From the NCBI RefSeq assembly GCF_014892575.1, contig NZ_JADBGI010000001.1:368353-432352 (forward strand): a stretch of DNA of 64,000 nt, written 5' to 3'. The notes under the pieces are model-generated. The model did not search any database, was not told where the DNA came from, and was given only the letters and a program-made list of their open reading frames with translations. The DNA is from Nocardiopsis coralli (GTDB taxonomy: Bacteria > Actinomycetota > Actinomycetes > Streptosporangiales > Streptosporangiaceae). A program made the translations under genes and the position numbers. Within the stretch, counting starts at the first letter, position 1. Each line of letters opens with the position of its first letter. This document shows, one piece after another, positions 8,161-18,400 of this stretch.

Positions 8161-9444
8161 TCAGAAGCGCTCACCCCGTCCGCCCGCGCGCCCGTAGGGC
8201 CCGCGCCGCCCCCGCACGGACCCCGGTCGCCCACGGCGGGGGTTTCCGGGCCTGGGCCCCGCTCCCCGCCTCAGCAGCGCGGCCGGGCTGGGACCGGACG
8301 AGGTACGCACCCCGTCCTGCTCCCCCGACCCGTCGCCGTGCAGCACGGTCTCGTACACACGCACCACGTCGGCGGCCACGGTTCCCCAGTCGTAGGGCAG
8401 GACCGCCTCGCGTGCGGCCTCGGCCAGGTGCGCGCGGCGCCCGGGGTCGGCCAGCAGCCCGTCGGCCGCGCGTGCGAGATCGGCGGCGTCGCCGGTGGTG
8501 AACAGCTCTCCGGCCCGTCCCCCGTCGAGCACGGCCTCGAACGCGGGCAGGTCGCTCGCGGCGATCGTGGCCCCGGCCGCCATGGCCTCGGTCAGGACCA
8601 TGCCAAAGCTCTCCCCGCCCAGGTTGGGCGCGCAGAACACGTCCGCGGAGTGGTAGGCGCGCACCCGGTCGGCGTCGTCCAACCGGCCGGTGAACACCAC
8701 CCGCGCGCGCAGCTCCTCGGGCACCGCCTCCAGCGCCGGACCGGGGTCCCCTGGACCCGCGACCAGCACCCGGAGCCCGGGGTGGTCGGGGGCCAGCAGC
8801 ACGAAGGCCTCCAGGAGCGTGGCCAGACCCTTGCGCGGTTCGTCGACACGGCCGAGGAACCCCAGCGCCCCGCCCTCGCCGGGCCACCCCGGAAGCGGTT
8901 CGGCCCCGGCGAAGGCCGCCGTGTCCACCCCGTTCGGGATGAGCACGGCGTCGCCCCCCACGTGCTCGACCAGGGTCCGGCGGGCGGCCGTGGAGACGGC
9001 GATGCGCCCGTGGATCTTCTCCAGGGCCGACCGCAGCGCCCCCGAGCTCGCCGCCATCGCCCGCGAGCGCGGGTTGGCGGTGTGGAAGGTGGCGACCATC
9101 GGCCCCTCCGCCGACCAGCAGGCCAGCAGGGACGTGCTCGGCGCGGAGGGTTCGTGGATGTGCAGCACGTCGAAGTCCCCGGTGGCGATCCAGCGCCGCA
9201 CCCGGCGTGCGGTGCGCGGACCGAAGCTCAGCCGGGCCACCGACCCGTTGTAGGGCACCGGTACCGGACGCCCGGCCGGAACCAGGTACTCGGGCAGGTC
9301 CGCGTCGGGGTCCCCGACCGGCGCGAGCACCGACACGTGGTGCCCCATACCGGTCAGCGCCCGCGCGAGGTCCCCCACGTGCTGCTGCACGCCGCCGGGC
9401 ACGTCCCAGGCGTAGGGGCACACCAGCCCGACCCGCAGGCTCAC
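8161..9444 (-). CDS. pimA: Phosphatidylinositol mannosyltransferase PimA (GT4)
   Basis: A 427-residue GT-B glycosyltransferase that transfers the first mannose from GDP-mannose to phosphatidylinositol at the cytoplasmic membrane. It begins RVGLVCPYAWDVPGGVQQHV as PimA does, has the acceptor-side HEPSAPSTSLLA, and carries the EX7E donor motif in GGESFGMVLTEAMAAG. The C-terminal ~50 residues are Gly/Arg-rich and poorly conserved. The GTG start at 9444 overlaps the acyltransferase stop in GTGA, which implies coupling. Its place after pgsA and the acyltransferase is the canonical PIM cluster order. Confidence 0.93.
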   Translation of the reverse strand: MSLRVGLVCPYAWDVPGGVQQHVGDLARALTGMGHHVSVLAPVGDPDADLPEYLVPAGRPVPVPYNGSVARLSFGPRTARRVRRWIATGDFDVLHIHEPSAPSTSLLACWSAEGPMVATFHTANPRSRAMAASSGALRSALEKIHGRIAVSTAARRTLVEHVGGDAVLIPNGVDTAAFAGAEPLPGWPGEGGALGFLGRVDEPRKGLATLLEAFVLLAPDHPGLRVLVAGPGDPGPALEAVPEELRARVVFTGRLDDADRVRAYHSADVFCAPNLGGESFGMVLTEAMAAGATIAASDLPAFEAVLDGGRAGELFTTGDAADLARAADGLLADPGRRAHLAEAAREAVLPYDWGTVAADVVRVYETVLHGDGSGEQDGVRTSSGPSPAALLRRGAGPRPGNPRRGRPGSVRGRRGPYGRAGGRGERF

Positions 9445-10424
9445 CCCGGCCGCCCTGTGCGCTCGGCGCCCTGCGCGCGCTCGTGTTCCAGCGTGCGGAC
9501 GATGGTGCTGTACTCCTGCTCCCGGCGCCGTGCCCGGTCCTCGTCGTGGTCGGCGGCGAAGACGGCCTGCAGCATGTGCCAGTCCTCGGGGTGCTCGGCG
9601 ATGGCGCCCTCGAAGACCTTCCCCAGGGCCTGGGTGGTGTCGTGGATGCGGTGCGCGCGTGAGGGCCCGGGCGCGACCGGGACCTCCTCGTGCACACGGA
9701 TGTTCCAGTACGGGCCGTCGTACCAGAGGGAGACCGGCATGAGCGCGGCACCGGTGTTGAGCGCCAGCGCCGCGGGGCCGGAGGGCATGCGCGCCTTCTC
9801 CCCGAACAGGTCGACCTCCAGACCGGTGCCGTTGATGTCGCGGTCGGCGAGCAGGCACACGAGCCCGCCCTCGCGCAGGCGCCGGGCGAGGGTGCCCACG
9901 GTCCCGGAACCGCCGGTCAGCGGCAGCACCTCCATGCCCAGGGACTCCCGGTAGGCGGTGAAGCGCCGGAACAGGGACTCCGGCCGCAGCCGCTGGGCGA
10001 CGGTGGTCAGCGGGGCGCCCTGCATGGTGATCCAGGCGCCGGCGTGGTCCCAGTTGCCCATGTGCGGCAGGGCGGCGATGACCCCGCGGCCCGCGTCGAG
10101 GTTCTCCTGCAGCACGTCGACGCCGGTGGCGCGGGTGTGGGAGAGCACGTACTCGCGGTCCATGGCGGGCAGGCGGAACATCTCGTAGAAGTAGCGCATG
10201 TAGGAGCGCATCCCGGCCTTGGACAGCGCCCGCAGCTGCGCGTCGGTGCCGTCGGGGCCGAGCAGGCGGCGCAAATTGCGTTCCAGCCCCCGGGTGCCCT
10301 CGTCGTGGGCACGCCAGGACCGGTCGGCCAGCTGCCGGAAGACCGCGCGGCCCACGCGGTCCGGCGAGCGGCGCAGCACCGCCCAGCCCGCGGCGTAGGC
10401 CAGGTCGGCCGTGCGTTCGTCCAC
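9441..10424 (-). CDS. Phosphatidylinositol mannoside acyltransferase (LpxL/HtrB family)
   Basis: A 327-residue lysophospholipid-acyltransferase-like enzyme that would acylate the mannose of PIM (PatA type). The catalytic H-x4-D is in ALPHMGNWDHAGAW, and the second conserved block is LLADRDINGTGLEVDLFGE. The longer open frame extends upstream into pgsA. I chose the GTG at 10424 because GGGGAG lies 6 nt before it and the family homology begins a few residues later. A non-standard CTG overlapping the pgsA stop would be the alternative. It lies between pgsA and pimA, as in Mycobacterium and Streptomyces. Confidence 0.88.
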   Translation of the reverse strand: MDERTADLAYAAGWAVLRRSPDRVGRAVFRQLADRSWRAHDEGTRGLERNLRRLLGPDGTDAQLRALSKAGMRSYMRYFYEMFRLPAMDREYVLSHTRATGVDVLQENLDAGRGVIAALPHMGNWDHAGAWITMQGAPLTTVAQRLRPESLFRRFTAYRESLGMEVLPLTGGSGTVGTLARRLREGGLVCLLADRDINGTGLEVDLFGEKARMPSGPAALALNTGAALMPVSLWYDGPYWNIRVHEEVPVAPGPSRAHRIHDTTQALGKVFEGAIAEHPEDWHMLQAVFAADHDEDRARRREQEYSTIVRTLEHERAQGAERTGRPG

Positions 10425-10468
10425 CTCGTGCTCCCCGTCGTCCTCGGTGTCCCCGGCGTGCGCGGTGC

Positions 10469-11116
10469 TCAGGCCCCGCGCGCGGCGTCGCCCTGGCTGC
10501 CGTGTCCCTGACCGTCCCGGTCGCCCAGGCGCGCGCGGGTCTCCACGAGCCGCTGCAGGATCGTCAGCAGGCTCATGCCGGCGAGCAGCCAGAGCCCGCC
10601 CGCGAGCACGTAGGGCACCCCCAGACCGCCGAGGCCGGCCGCCACCAGGATCACGACCAGGCGTTCGGTGCGTTCGGCCACGCCCACGTCGCAGTTGACT
10701 CCAAGCCCCTCGGCCCGTGCCTTGACGTAGGAGACCATGAACCCGCTGATCATGCAGAACAGGGTGAGCCCGGCGAGCACGGGGTCGTCGCCCTCGGCGA
10801 TGAACCACCACATGAGCCCGGCGAAGATGGCGGCGTCGGCGACGCGGTCGAGGCTGGAGTCGAGGAAGGCGCCGAACTCGCTCGCGGTGTCCTTGGCCCG
10901 GGCGACCGCTCCGTCGAGCATGTCGAAGAGCGCGAAGACGGTGATGACCACCGAGCCGGCGTAGAGGTGCCCGCGCGGATAGAAGTACAGGGCGCTCGCG
11001 ATGACACCCGTGGCGCCGATGAGGGTGACGATGTTCGGCGTGAGGCCGATGCGGGCCAGACTCCGGCCGAGCGGAGCGGTGACCCGGGAGACCATGGGGC
11101 GAAGGATTCTCAGCAT
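10469..11116 (-). CDS. pgsA: Phosphatidylinositol phosphate synthase (CDP-alcohol phosphatidyltransferase)
   Basis: A 215-residue integral membrane enzyme that joins CDP-diacylglycerol to inositol phosphate, the entry step to PI and PIMs. The full CDP-OH-P signature is present: D-ML-DG-AV-AR-x8-G-AFL-D-SSL-D. About six hydrophobic segments follow, for example LTPNIVTLIGATGVIASAL and ERLVVILVAAGLGGLGV. The ATG at 11116 opens with MLRILRPMVSRV as in the family. Upstream frame extension is a shadow of the HIT gene. The C-terminal tail RLGDRDGQGHGSQGD is polar and variable. Confidence 0.93.
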   Translation of the reverse strand: MLRILRPMVSRVTAPLGRSLARIGLTPNIVTLIGATGVIASALYFYPRGHLYAGSVVITVFALFDMLDGAVARAKDTASEFGAFLDSSLDRVADAAIFAGLMWWFIAEGDDPVLAGLTLFCMISGFMVSYVKARAEGLGVNCDVGVAERTERLVVILVAAGLGGLGVPYVLAGGLWLLAGMSLLTILQRLVETRARLGDRDGQGHGSQGDAARGA

Positions 11117-11187
11117 GTCTTCTTGTGATCGTAGGGCGGAAGCGGTCCCTGGACGGGGAACCGGACCCGGTGGGGGTGGCGGGGCGT

Positions 11188-11757
11188 CTACCGCGGCGGC
11201 CAGTGCTCGGCCAGTTTCGCCCGCGTCTGCTCGAGCATCTCGGGCAGCACCTTGGTGTGTCCGATGACCGGCATGAAGTTGGTGTCGCCGCCCCAGCGGG
11301 GCACGATGTGCTGGTGCAGGTGGGCGGCGATACCCGCTCCGGCCACCGTACCGAGGTTCATACCGACGTTGAAGCCGTGCGGGCTGTAGGCGGCGGTGAG
11401 CGCGTGGATGCCGGCCTGTGTGAGCTCGGCGAGCTCCCCGGTCTCCTCCGGGGTCAGCGCGGTGTACTCGGAGACGTGGCGGTAGGGGCACACGAGCAGG
11501 TGGCCGCTGTTGTACGGGTAGAGGTTGAGCACCGCGTAGGTGTGCTCACCGCGGGCCACGAGGAGCCCCTCGGGGTCGCTGAGGCCGGGTGCGCGGCAGA
11601 ACGGGCAGCCGTCGTCGGCGCCTGGGCCGGAAGGTTTGCCCTCGCCCTTGATGTAGGCCATGCGGTGGGGTGTCCACAGGCGGTCCCAGCCGTCGGGCTG
11701 TCCGGTGCCCGGCCCGGGCGGGTGCTGGGCCTGTTCGGGGTCGTTGTCGCCGCGCAT
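11188..11757 (-). CDS. HIT-family hydrolase/AP4A phosphorylase-like protein
   Basis: A 189-residue histidine-triad protein. The nucleotide-binding core has the triad in AHLHQHIVPRWGGD and an upstream CPFC pair that may hold zinc. Family members act on dinucleoside polyphosphates or AMP conjugates. It begins MRGDNDPEQ at 11757 and ends 71 bp upstream of pgsA, the same position as Rv2613c beside the mycobacterial pgsA cluster. It is probably the first gene of the leftward PIM operon. The substrate is unknown. Confidence 0.87.
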   Translation of the reverse strand: MRGDNDPEQAQHPPGPGTGQPDGWDRLWTPHRMAYIKGEGKPSGPGADDGCPFCRAPGLSDPEGLLVARGEHTYAVLNLYPYNSGHLLVCPYRHVSEYTALTPEETGELAELTQAGIHALTAAYSPHGFNVGMNLGTVAGAGIAAHLHQHIVPRWGGDTNFMPVIGHTKVLPEMLEQTRAKLAEHWPPR

Positions 11758-11834
11758 CGTGGGTCCGTCTCTGGTCGGCCGTCCGGCTTCACGTTCCTCT
11801 CACGAACCAGCATAGGAGCGCGCGGACGCGGACC

Positions 11835-11873
11835 GCACCGGGCGGGGCCGTGCGCGGCGGCCCCGCCCGGTGC
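11835..11873 (-). terminator. Terminator after DUF885 gene
   Basis: A perfect 16-bp stem (GCACCGGGCGGGGCCG at 11835-11850 with its complement at 11858-11873, 7-nt loop) lies 5 nt past the DUF885 stop codon and before the HIT gene. It separates the two transcription units. Confidence 0.8.
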
Positions 11874-11878
11874 TTCCG

Positions 11879-13588
11879 TCACAGCTCCAGGAGCGTGCGC
11901 AGGTGGCGCGGGGGCGGGGAGCCGTGGGCGAGCATGAGGTCGTGGCGTTCGCGCTCGCTCAGCTCCGGGCGGGTCTCGGCCAGGTCGCGGGCGATGGCGG
12001 CCATCTCGGTGTACCCGACGTAGTAGGTGGACAGCTGGGCGCTGGTGAGCTGGGCCCGGCGCCACTTGCCGACGGCCTCGCCCTCCTCCTGGTGGCCGCG
12101 CTCGGTCAGCAGCGCGAGCGCCTCCTCCTCGGTGAGGTCGCCGGTGTGCATGCGCACGTCGAGGATCGCGTTGAGGATCATGCGCAGGCGGGTCTTGAGG
12201 CGCACCAGGCGCAGGGCGAGGTCCTGGCGCCGCCCCTCGGCACTGTCGGTCCCGCTCCAGCCGTGGCCGGCCATGACCTCCTCGGCGTGCACCGCCCAGC
12301 CCTCGACGAAGGTGCCGCTCATGAGGAGCTTGCCGACGCGGGTGGCGCCGTCGTGGCGGGCGGCGTGGGCGAGCTGCAGGGCGTGGCCGGGCATGCCCTC
12401 GTGGACCATGAGGTTGCGGAGCATGGCGCCGTTGTACTCGCGCAGGAACGAGTCCCGTCGCTCGGCGGGCCAGTCGTCCGGCGGCGGCGAGACGGCGATG
12501 AAGGTCGGCTGCGCGTGTGCGTCCGGGTCCAGGGGCCCCGGCGGCCGGCAGTAGGCCACGGCCACGCCGCGGCGCGACTCGGGCATGGGCACCACCTGGA
12601 CGGGGTCGTCGTACACGGTGGCGATGCCGGCCTCGCGGGTACGGCGGTACAGGTGCTCCAGGGCCTGTTCACCGGTGGAGCGCAGGTCCTGCGAGGTGAC
12701 CGGGTGGTCGTCGGCCAGGGCGGACAGTACCTCGGCGACCTGTCCGGGCCTGCGGGGCTGCCCCTCGTACTCGGCGGCGGCCTCGGCCATCGCCTCCTCG
12801 GTGGCCAGCAGGTCGCTCTCGGCCCGCACGAGCAGGGCCTCCGGGGACAGTTCGGAGTCCAGGGTGTACCAGAGCTGGGCGGCGAAGGAGCGGGCGCCCA
12901 GGCGGGGGTCGGCGTCGGCGAACCCGAGCTCGGTGCGCAACCAGGACTCGTGCTCCTCCACGGCCTCCAGCGCCCGGCCGGCGGCCTCCTTCAGCGCGGG
13001 CCCGCCCTCGCTGTCGCCCTCGGCCAGGGCCGGGACGTCCCGGGTGAGCAGCTCGCGGTCCCCCGCCAGCTGGGCCAGGGCGGTCTCCACGTGCACACGC
13101 GGCATCCCGGGCCCCTCCGTCAGGCGGGTGCGTGCGGTGGCGAGGTACCCGGGCAGGGCGGAGCAGCGCGAGGCGAGGGCGGCCAGGCGTTCGGTCAGCG
13201 GCAGCAGCTCGCGTTCGACGAGGGGGAGCAGGGCCTCGCCGGGCGCGTACACGAGGGGGTTCCAGGTGTGGGGCCGCAGTTCGGCCGTGTGCCACAGGTC
13301 CGCGCTCACCTTGGTGCGCAGGACCTCCAGGTCGACCAGGTCGCCCGGGGGCAGCAGATCGGGGTCGATCTCGTCGAGGGAACCGAGGGCGTCGGTGAGC
13401 ATGGCGGTACGCCGCACGTCGCCTTCGGCGGAGTGGTCCGTCAACCGGTGGGCGCCGCGGGTGTCCCCCTCGTCGAGGGCCCACTCGGGGGAGGCCTCGA
13501 GGAGGGCGTCCACCACGCGTTCGGCGACGTCGCGGAAGCGCAGGGTCATGGCTCGGGCATCGTCCGGGGAAGAGCTCATGCTTCCCAT
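11879..13588 (-). CDS. DUF885-family protein (putative zinc carboxypeptidase-like)
   Basis: A 569-residue soluble protein of the DUF885 family, which is related to gluzincin-type peptidases. The metal-binding helix is visible as LMVHEGMPGHALQLAH, an HExxxxH-type motif. A second conserved block is GTFVEGWAVHAEE, and a third is STYYVGYTEM near the C-terminus. There is no signal peptide. The ATG at 13588 (MGSM...) or the ATG at 13579 are both possible starts, while the longer open frame upstream lacks homology. The substrate is unknown. It ends the leftward stretch below the conservon but has its own 108-bp leader. Confidence 0.85.
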   Translation of the reverse strand: MGSMSSSPDDARAMTLRFRDVAERVVDALLEASPEWALDEGDTRGAHRLTDHSAEGDVRRTAMLTDALGSLDEIDPDLLPPGDLVDLEVLRTKVSADLWHTAELRPHTWNPLVYAPGEALLPLVERELLPLTERLAALASRCSALPGYLATARTRLTEGPGMPRVHVETALAQLAGDRELLTRDVPALAEGDSEGGPALKEAAGRALEAVEEHESWLRTELGFADADPRLGARSFAAQLWYTLDSELSPEALLVRAESDLLATEEAMAEAAAEYEGQPRRPGQVAEVLSALADDHPVTSQDLRSTGEQALEHLYRRTREAGIATVYDDPVQVVPMPESRRGVAVAYCRPPGPLDPDAHAQPTFIAVSPPPDDWPAERRDSFLREYNGAMLRNLMVHEGMPGHALQLAHAARHDGATRVGKLLMSGTFVEGWAVHAEEVMAGHGWSGTDSAEGRRQDLALRLVRLKTRLRMILNAILDVRMHTGDLTEEEALALLTERGHQEEGEAVGKWRRAQLTSAQLSTYYVGYTEMAAIARDLAETRPELSERERHDLMLAHGSPPPRHLRTLLEL

Positions 13589-13696
13589 GATGCCAGGACC
13601 TGCACTTCCGTCGCCGGGCGTGCGAGAACCGGGCCGTCTCCCTCTCGGGACCCGGCCCGGTCCCCGTGTCGGCACGCTACGAGGAGACCGTCCCCG

Positions 13697-14290
13697 TCAG
13701 CGCCAGGAGGTCTGTCCGCCGGTGGAGGTGGGCTGTCCGGCGGCGCCCTCGGGTTCCCCGATGCTGATGGCGTGCTCGACGAGGGTGATGAGCGTCGACT
13801 TGGTCGAGGCCCGGTCCCGGGCGTCGACCTGGACGATGGGGATCTCGGGGCTGAGCGTGAGCGCGTCCCGGACCTCGTCGGCCGCGTGGGGGTAGTAGCC
13901 GTCGAACCCGTTGATCGCCACGATGAAGGGCAGTCGCGCCTCCTCGAAGTAGTCGATCGCGGGGAAACAGTCCGCGAGACGGCGGGTGTCGACCAGCACG
14001 ACCGCACCGATGGCGCCCTTGACCAGGTCGTCCCACATGAACCAGAACCGGTGCTGGCCGGGGGTGCCGAACAGGTACAGGATCAGGTCCGAGTCGAGGG
14101 AGACACGGCCGAAGTCCATGGCGACGGTGGTGGTCTGCTTGTCCGGCGTCTTGGCCAGATCATCCACACCGACACTGGCGCTGGTCATGACCGCTTCGGT
14201 GGTCAGCGGCACGATCTCGGAGACGGAGCCAACGAATGTCGTCTTCCCGACACCGAAGCCCCCGGCGACGACGATCTTGACCGACGTCAT
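13697..14290 (-). CDS. cvnD: Conservon protein CvnD, Ras-like GTPase
   Basis: A 197-residue small GTPase of the MglA/CvnD group. The P-loop GGFGVGKTT lies at about 9-17. Switch II reads FGTPGQ instead of the Ras DxxGQ, which is normal for this group, and the guanine-recognition block is NGFDG. The ATG at 14290 is set by homology. It is the last of the four conservon genes, 34 bp after CvnC. In Streptomyces such modules are thought to work like membrane-associated G-protein signalling units tied to development and metabolism. No cytochrome P450 (CvnE) follows. Confidence 0.92.
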   Translation of the reverse strand: MTSVKIVVAGGFGVGKTTFVGSVSEIVPLTTEAVMTSASVGVDDLAKTPDKQTTTVAMDFGRVSLDSDLILYLFGTPGQHRFWFMWDDLVKGAIGAVVLVDTRRLADCFPAIDYFEEARLPFIVAINGFDGYYPHAADEVRDALTLSPEIPIVQVDARDRASTKSTLITLVEHAISIGEPEGAAGQPTSTGGQTSWR

Positions 14291-14324
14291 CGCGTTCCCC
14301 CCAGCACCGCCTTCCTCGGCTGGG

Positions 14325-14822
14325 CTAGAGCTTGCGAAGTCCACTGAGCACCCTTTCAAGCAGGTTGGTGTTGGGACGGGCGTCGTTGTTGAGCGAGGTC
14401 CTGACCTGGACCAGTCCCTGCTCGGACATGTCCGCCACAAGCACCCGTGCCACGCCGAGCGGCATACGCAGCAGCGCGGAGATCTCCGCGATGGAGCGCC
14501 ACTCGCGGCACAGGTCGCTGATCGCCTGCCACTCGGGCGTCAGCGTCCCAGACTCGTCACGGGCCGTCGGTGTCGCCGAGATCAGTGCTTCCAGGGGAAG
14601 CTGCGACTTCGGCTTGGTACGGCCCTTGGTGACCGCGTAGGGGCGCACCAGCGAACTGGGGGCACCGGCCTGCGCGGATCGTTGATCGTACTGTTGTTGG
14701 ATTGGTCGGGGAACATCTCCGCCGCTCGGGCCAGACGGCACTCCCCCGCTCGTGGGGGGATTGCTCGGCTGCTGCCCGAACCACGAGGCGCTCCCGGCAT
14801 CTCTACTGTGAGGTGCCACCAC
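14325..14822 (-). CDS. cvnC: Conservon protein CvnC, DUF742
   Basis: A 165-residue DUF742 protein. The N-terminal ~55 residues are polar and disordered, and the DUF742 winged-helix-like core runs from SLVRPYAVTKGRTKP through LCREWRSIAEISALLRMPLGVARVLVADM to the end. Two GTG codons stand in tandem at 14822 and 14819. AGGAGG lies 5 nt before the second one, which may be the true start (164 residues). It sits 23 bp after CvnB and is expected to bind CvnD or modulate its nucleotide state. Confidence 0.9.
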   Translation of the reverse strand: MVAPHSRDAGSASWFGQQPSNPPTSGGVPSGPSGGDVPRPIQQQYDQRSAQAGAPSSLVRPYAVTKGRTKPKSQLPLEALISATPTARDESGTLTPEWQAISDLCREWRSIAEISALLRMPLGVARVLVADMSEQGLVQVRTSLNNDARPNTNLLERVLSGLRKL

Positions 14823-14845
14823 TTCCTCCTGTCGGTGGTGGTGGA

Positions 14846-15247
14846 TCAGTGGATTCCCGAGGTGCGCGCCGTTGGTGTCAGCGCCCGCCCCGCCCGCTCG
14901 ACGAGCAGGGTCATCTCGTACGCGACCAGACCCAGGTCACTCTCCGCGGCCGCGAGGACCGCGAGGCAGGAGCCGTCGCTGATGGCCATGATGAGCATCA
15001 GCCCCCGCTCCATCTCGACGACGGTCTGGGCCACCGCTCCACCCTCGAACACCCGGGCCGCGCCTTGCGTGAGGCTCGACAGGCCGGAGGCGATCGCCGC
15101 CAGCTGATCGGCCCGGTCCGCCGGGAAGCCCGAGGAGGACGCCAACGGAAGGCCGTCAGAGGAGACGACGATCGCGTGGGCGACATCAGGTACCCGGTCG
15201 GCAAAGTCAGTGATCAACCAGTTGAGTTCATTGACCTGTCGACTCAT
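14846..15247 (-). CDS. cvnB: Conservon protein CvnB, roadblock/LC7 domain
   Basis: A 133-residue roadblock/LC7 protein from ELNWLITDFADRVPDVAHAIVVSSDGLPLA onward. Proteins of this fold act as partners or GTPase-activating factors for MglA-like GTPases, here CvnD. It starts with ATG at 15247 and lies between the sensor CvnA (232-bp gap upstream) and CvnC (23-bp gap downstream). Confidence 0.93.
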   Translation of the reverse strand: MSRQVNELNWLITDFADRVPDVAHAIVVSSDGLPLASSSGFPADRADQLAAIASGLSSLTQGAARVFEGGAVAQTVVEMERGLMLIMAISDGSCLAVLAAAESDLGLVAYEMTLLVERAGRALTPTARTSGIH

Positions 15248-15479
15248 CTGATCTCCTGTCCAAGTTCGCCGGCTGGTCTCTTCGGCACTGCTACCGCCGG
15301 CACGGCATGTGACAGCACTGCCCCTGCGAACAGCCCGACCCCTCCCGCGGGGGGACCGGGAGTCTGGTGTTCCGTTCTCGTAGAGCGACTGGTGTTGAGC
15401 GTCCGAGAAACTCGGTCGATGCTATTGCATCCCGCTTCCGGGAATAAGGGGGACCCCGGCCCACCTGTAGCCACAGACG

Positions 15480-18400
15480 TCACTCCTGGGGCCCCTCACC
15501 GATCTGGTTGCGGCCTTCCCGGACCCCTCGTTGGAACCCGGAGAAGCGGTTGCGGACCCGGTCGGCGCTCCGCGTGGGCACCTGCCGGACGTTCTCCGGC
15601 TTCGGTGCGGTGCCCGGGACCAGGTTTGCCTTGGGAACGCGTTTTGGCAAGCCCGAGGTCGTCAGACCCCCGGCGAGCGGCTCGGCCGCGGTGCGTGCGG
15701 CCTTCCAGCCGCGGTCGGCCGCGGAGTTCCACTCCTGCTCCGATTCCGGACCGCCGGCCCCCTCCTGGGGCTGCGCGGACGCGGTCTCGGGGCGCTGTTC
15801 CCGTGCGGCCGGGTCGACCTGCCGCAAGGGCCCGGTCTCGGTGGCGTCGACGGTGGGGCCGCCGGTGCGCCGCTTGAACCAGTTGGACTCGATGGCGTCG
15901 AAGATCGGCAGCGAGTCGGCGCCCTCCCCGCCCGGGCTGGGCGGGACGACGGTGCTGTCGGCGCCCTGGTTCCCGCCGTAGCGCCGCGAGAGGTAGGCCG
16001 TGGAGCCGTACCCGTCGCGGGCGCCCTGGTCGGCCTGGGGGGTCTCAGGGGCGGGCTGCTGGTACTGCGAGGCGGTGTCCCACCCGGAGACGGCCGGGAA
16101 GCTGTCGGTCGCGGGACCGGGGTCCTGGTGGGACCCGAAGTCCTGCTGACCGGTGCTGTAGGACCCGGTGTCGTAGGAACCCGTGTTGTAGGAACCGGTG
16201 TCGTGGGAGCCGGAGCCGGCGTCCTGCTGCCCGGCGGAGCTGGTGCGCCCGCCGAAGGCGTCGTAGGTGTTGCCGTCGGAGCCGAACGCCCCGGCCTCCT
16301 CGACCCGGCGGAACGTGCCGGTGTCGACGCCGTGCCCGTTGCGGCCGCGTCGCGGGGACGGGTCGAACAGGCTGCCGCCGGAGCTCTCCTGCGCGCTCTC
16401 CTCGTCCTCGGCACCCTGGTCGTAGGGGTCGACGACGTTCTGGTCCTGGCCCGGGGTGACGGCGCTGGTGGCGCCGCTGCCGCGGGTGGTCTCCCGGACC
16501 GGGCCGGAACCGGTGTCGTCCGGGGCGTTGCCGCCGGTGTTCCACAGGTCCTGGCCGCTGGGCGGGTGCTCGTCGGCCCGGTTGGCGCCGGGGCGGCGCT
16601 TGGGCAGACCGCTGAGGTCGCTCGACCCCTCGCCCGCGCCCTGGTCCTGCCAGGGGTCGCCGGGCTCGTCGGCGGCCGGGGTGGCCGCGAAGGCGGCCTC
16701 GGCCTCGGCGAAGGTGTCCGGCGCGCCCGCGGTCAGCTCGGGGCGGGCGTCGCCGCCGCCGAGGGCGCCCTGGTCGTCGACCGGGGTGATGAGCAGGTCG
16801 GCCGGGAACAGCACGCTGGCCATGGTGCCGCCGCCGTGGGCCTCGCTGAGCTCGAGGCGGATGCCGTGGCGGTGCGCCAGGCGCGAGACCACGAACAGGC
16901 CCATGCGGCGCGAGACGGCCACGTCGATGACCGGCGGGGCGTTCAGGCGGGCGTTGACCGCGGCGAGGTCCTCGGGCGCCATGCCGATGCCGCTGTCGGT
17001 GACGTCGACACGCACGGAGCCGTCGTCGAGGGTCTTGGCGCTGACCAGGACCTCGGTGTCGTGCGGCGAGAAGGACGTGGCGTTCTCCACCAGCTCGGCG
17101 ACCAGGTGGATGACGTCGTTGACCGGGCGCCCCAGCACGGAGATGTGGGAGGGGGCGCGCACGTTCACGCGCTCGTACTGCTCGACCTCGGAGACGGCAC
17201 CGCGCAGGACGTCGACCAGCGGAACGGGCTGGGCCCACTTGCGGGTGTTGTCCTGGCCGGACAGCACGAGGAGGTTCTCGTTGTTGCGGCGCATGCGGGT
17301 GGCCAGGTGGTCGAGCTGGAACAGGTCCGACAGGCGGTCGGCGTCCTGCTCGGACTGCTCCAGGCCGTCGATGAGGCGCAGCTGCCGCTCGACCAGGGTC
17401 TGGCTCCGGCGGGAGAGGTTGACGAACATCGCGTTGACGTTGCTGCGCAGGGCCGCCTCGTCGGAGGCCAGCGTCAGGGCCACGCGGTGGACGTCGTCGA
17501 AGGCGCGGGCGACCTCGCCGATCTCGTCCTTGCTGTCGACCTCGATCGGTTCGACCTTGACGGTGTCGGGGGCGCTGCCGGCCTCCTGCATCCGGGTGAT
17601 GGACTCGGGCAGGTCGCGTTCGGCGACGCGGCGGGCGCCGTCCTCCAGGGTGCGCAGCGGGCGCACCAGGGAGCGGACCACCAGCGAGGTGAGCACGAAG
17701 ACCGCGAGGAGCAGGCCGGCGACCACGACGATGTCGATGAGGGCGCGGGCCATGGCGGCGTCGCGCAGGCTCTCGGAGTCGGCGGCCACGCCTTCGGCGA
17801 TCTCCTCCTCGACCGCCTGGAGCCGGTCCAGGGCGGTGTTGGCGATCTCCTGGTAGTCCTCGGGACCGTCGTTGGCGGTCACACCGGTGAGGTTGTCACC
17901 GCGGTCGGCGCGGTACATCACGCGCATGCGCATGGTCGAGACCTGGCTGACCTCGAGACCGGTGAAGTTCTCGTCGAAGACCGCGCGCTGTTCGGGTGAG
18001 GCCGCCTGGGTGAAGTTGGCGATCTCGTTCTCGTAGCGGGCGCGGCTGGAGTCGATGGCCTCGGAGATACCACCGGTCATGGAGTTGCGCGCCAGGGAGT
18101 GCGCCATGAGCGCGGACTCGTAGGAGAGCTGGTCGCGCGCGTTGGACAGCGAGGCCAGGGCCCGCACGCTCTCGCGCAGGTCGGTGTCCTCGGTCTCGTC
18201 GGCGATGGTCTGGTTGAAGTCGGCCATCGCCCGCGTGATGGTGCGGTACTTGGTCACGACGGGCAGCACCGTGATGCGGGTGCTGTCGACCTCGTTGCGC
18301 AGCGAGTCGAGGGTGTCGAGCTGGCTGTGCATGGCCTGGAGGCGGTTCTCGGCCAGCTCGCCGTCGACCTCGCCCATCTCGTCGAGGCGGGCGTTGAGCG

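Noticed and set aside
9425..10811. Longer acyltransferase reading from 10811
   Set aside because: The extra 129 codons lie inside pgsA and lack homology. A good ribosome site stands before the GTG at 10424.
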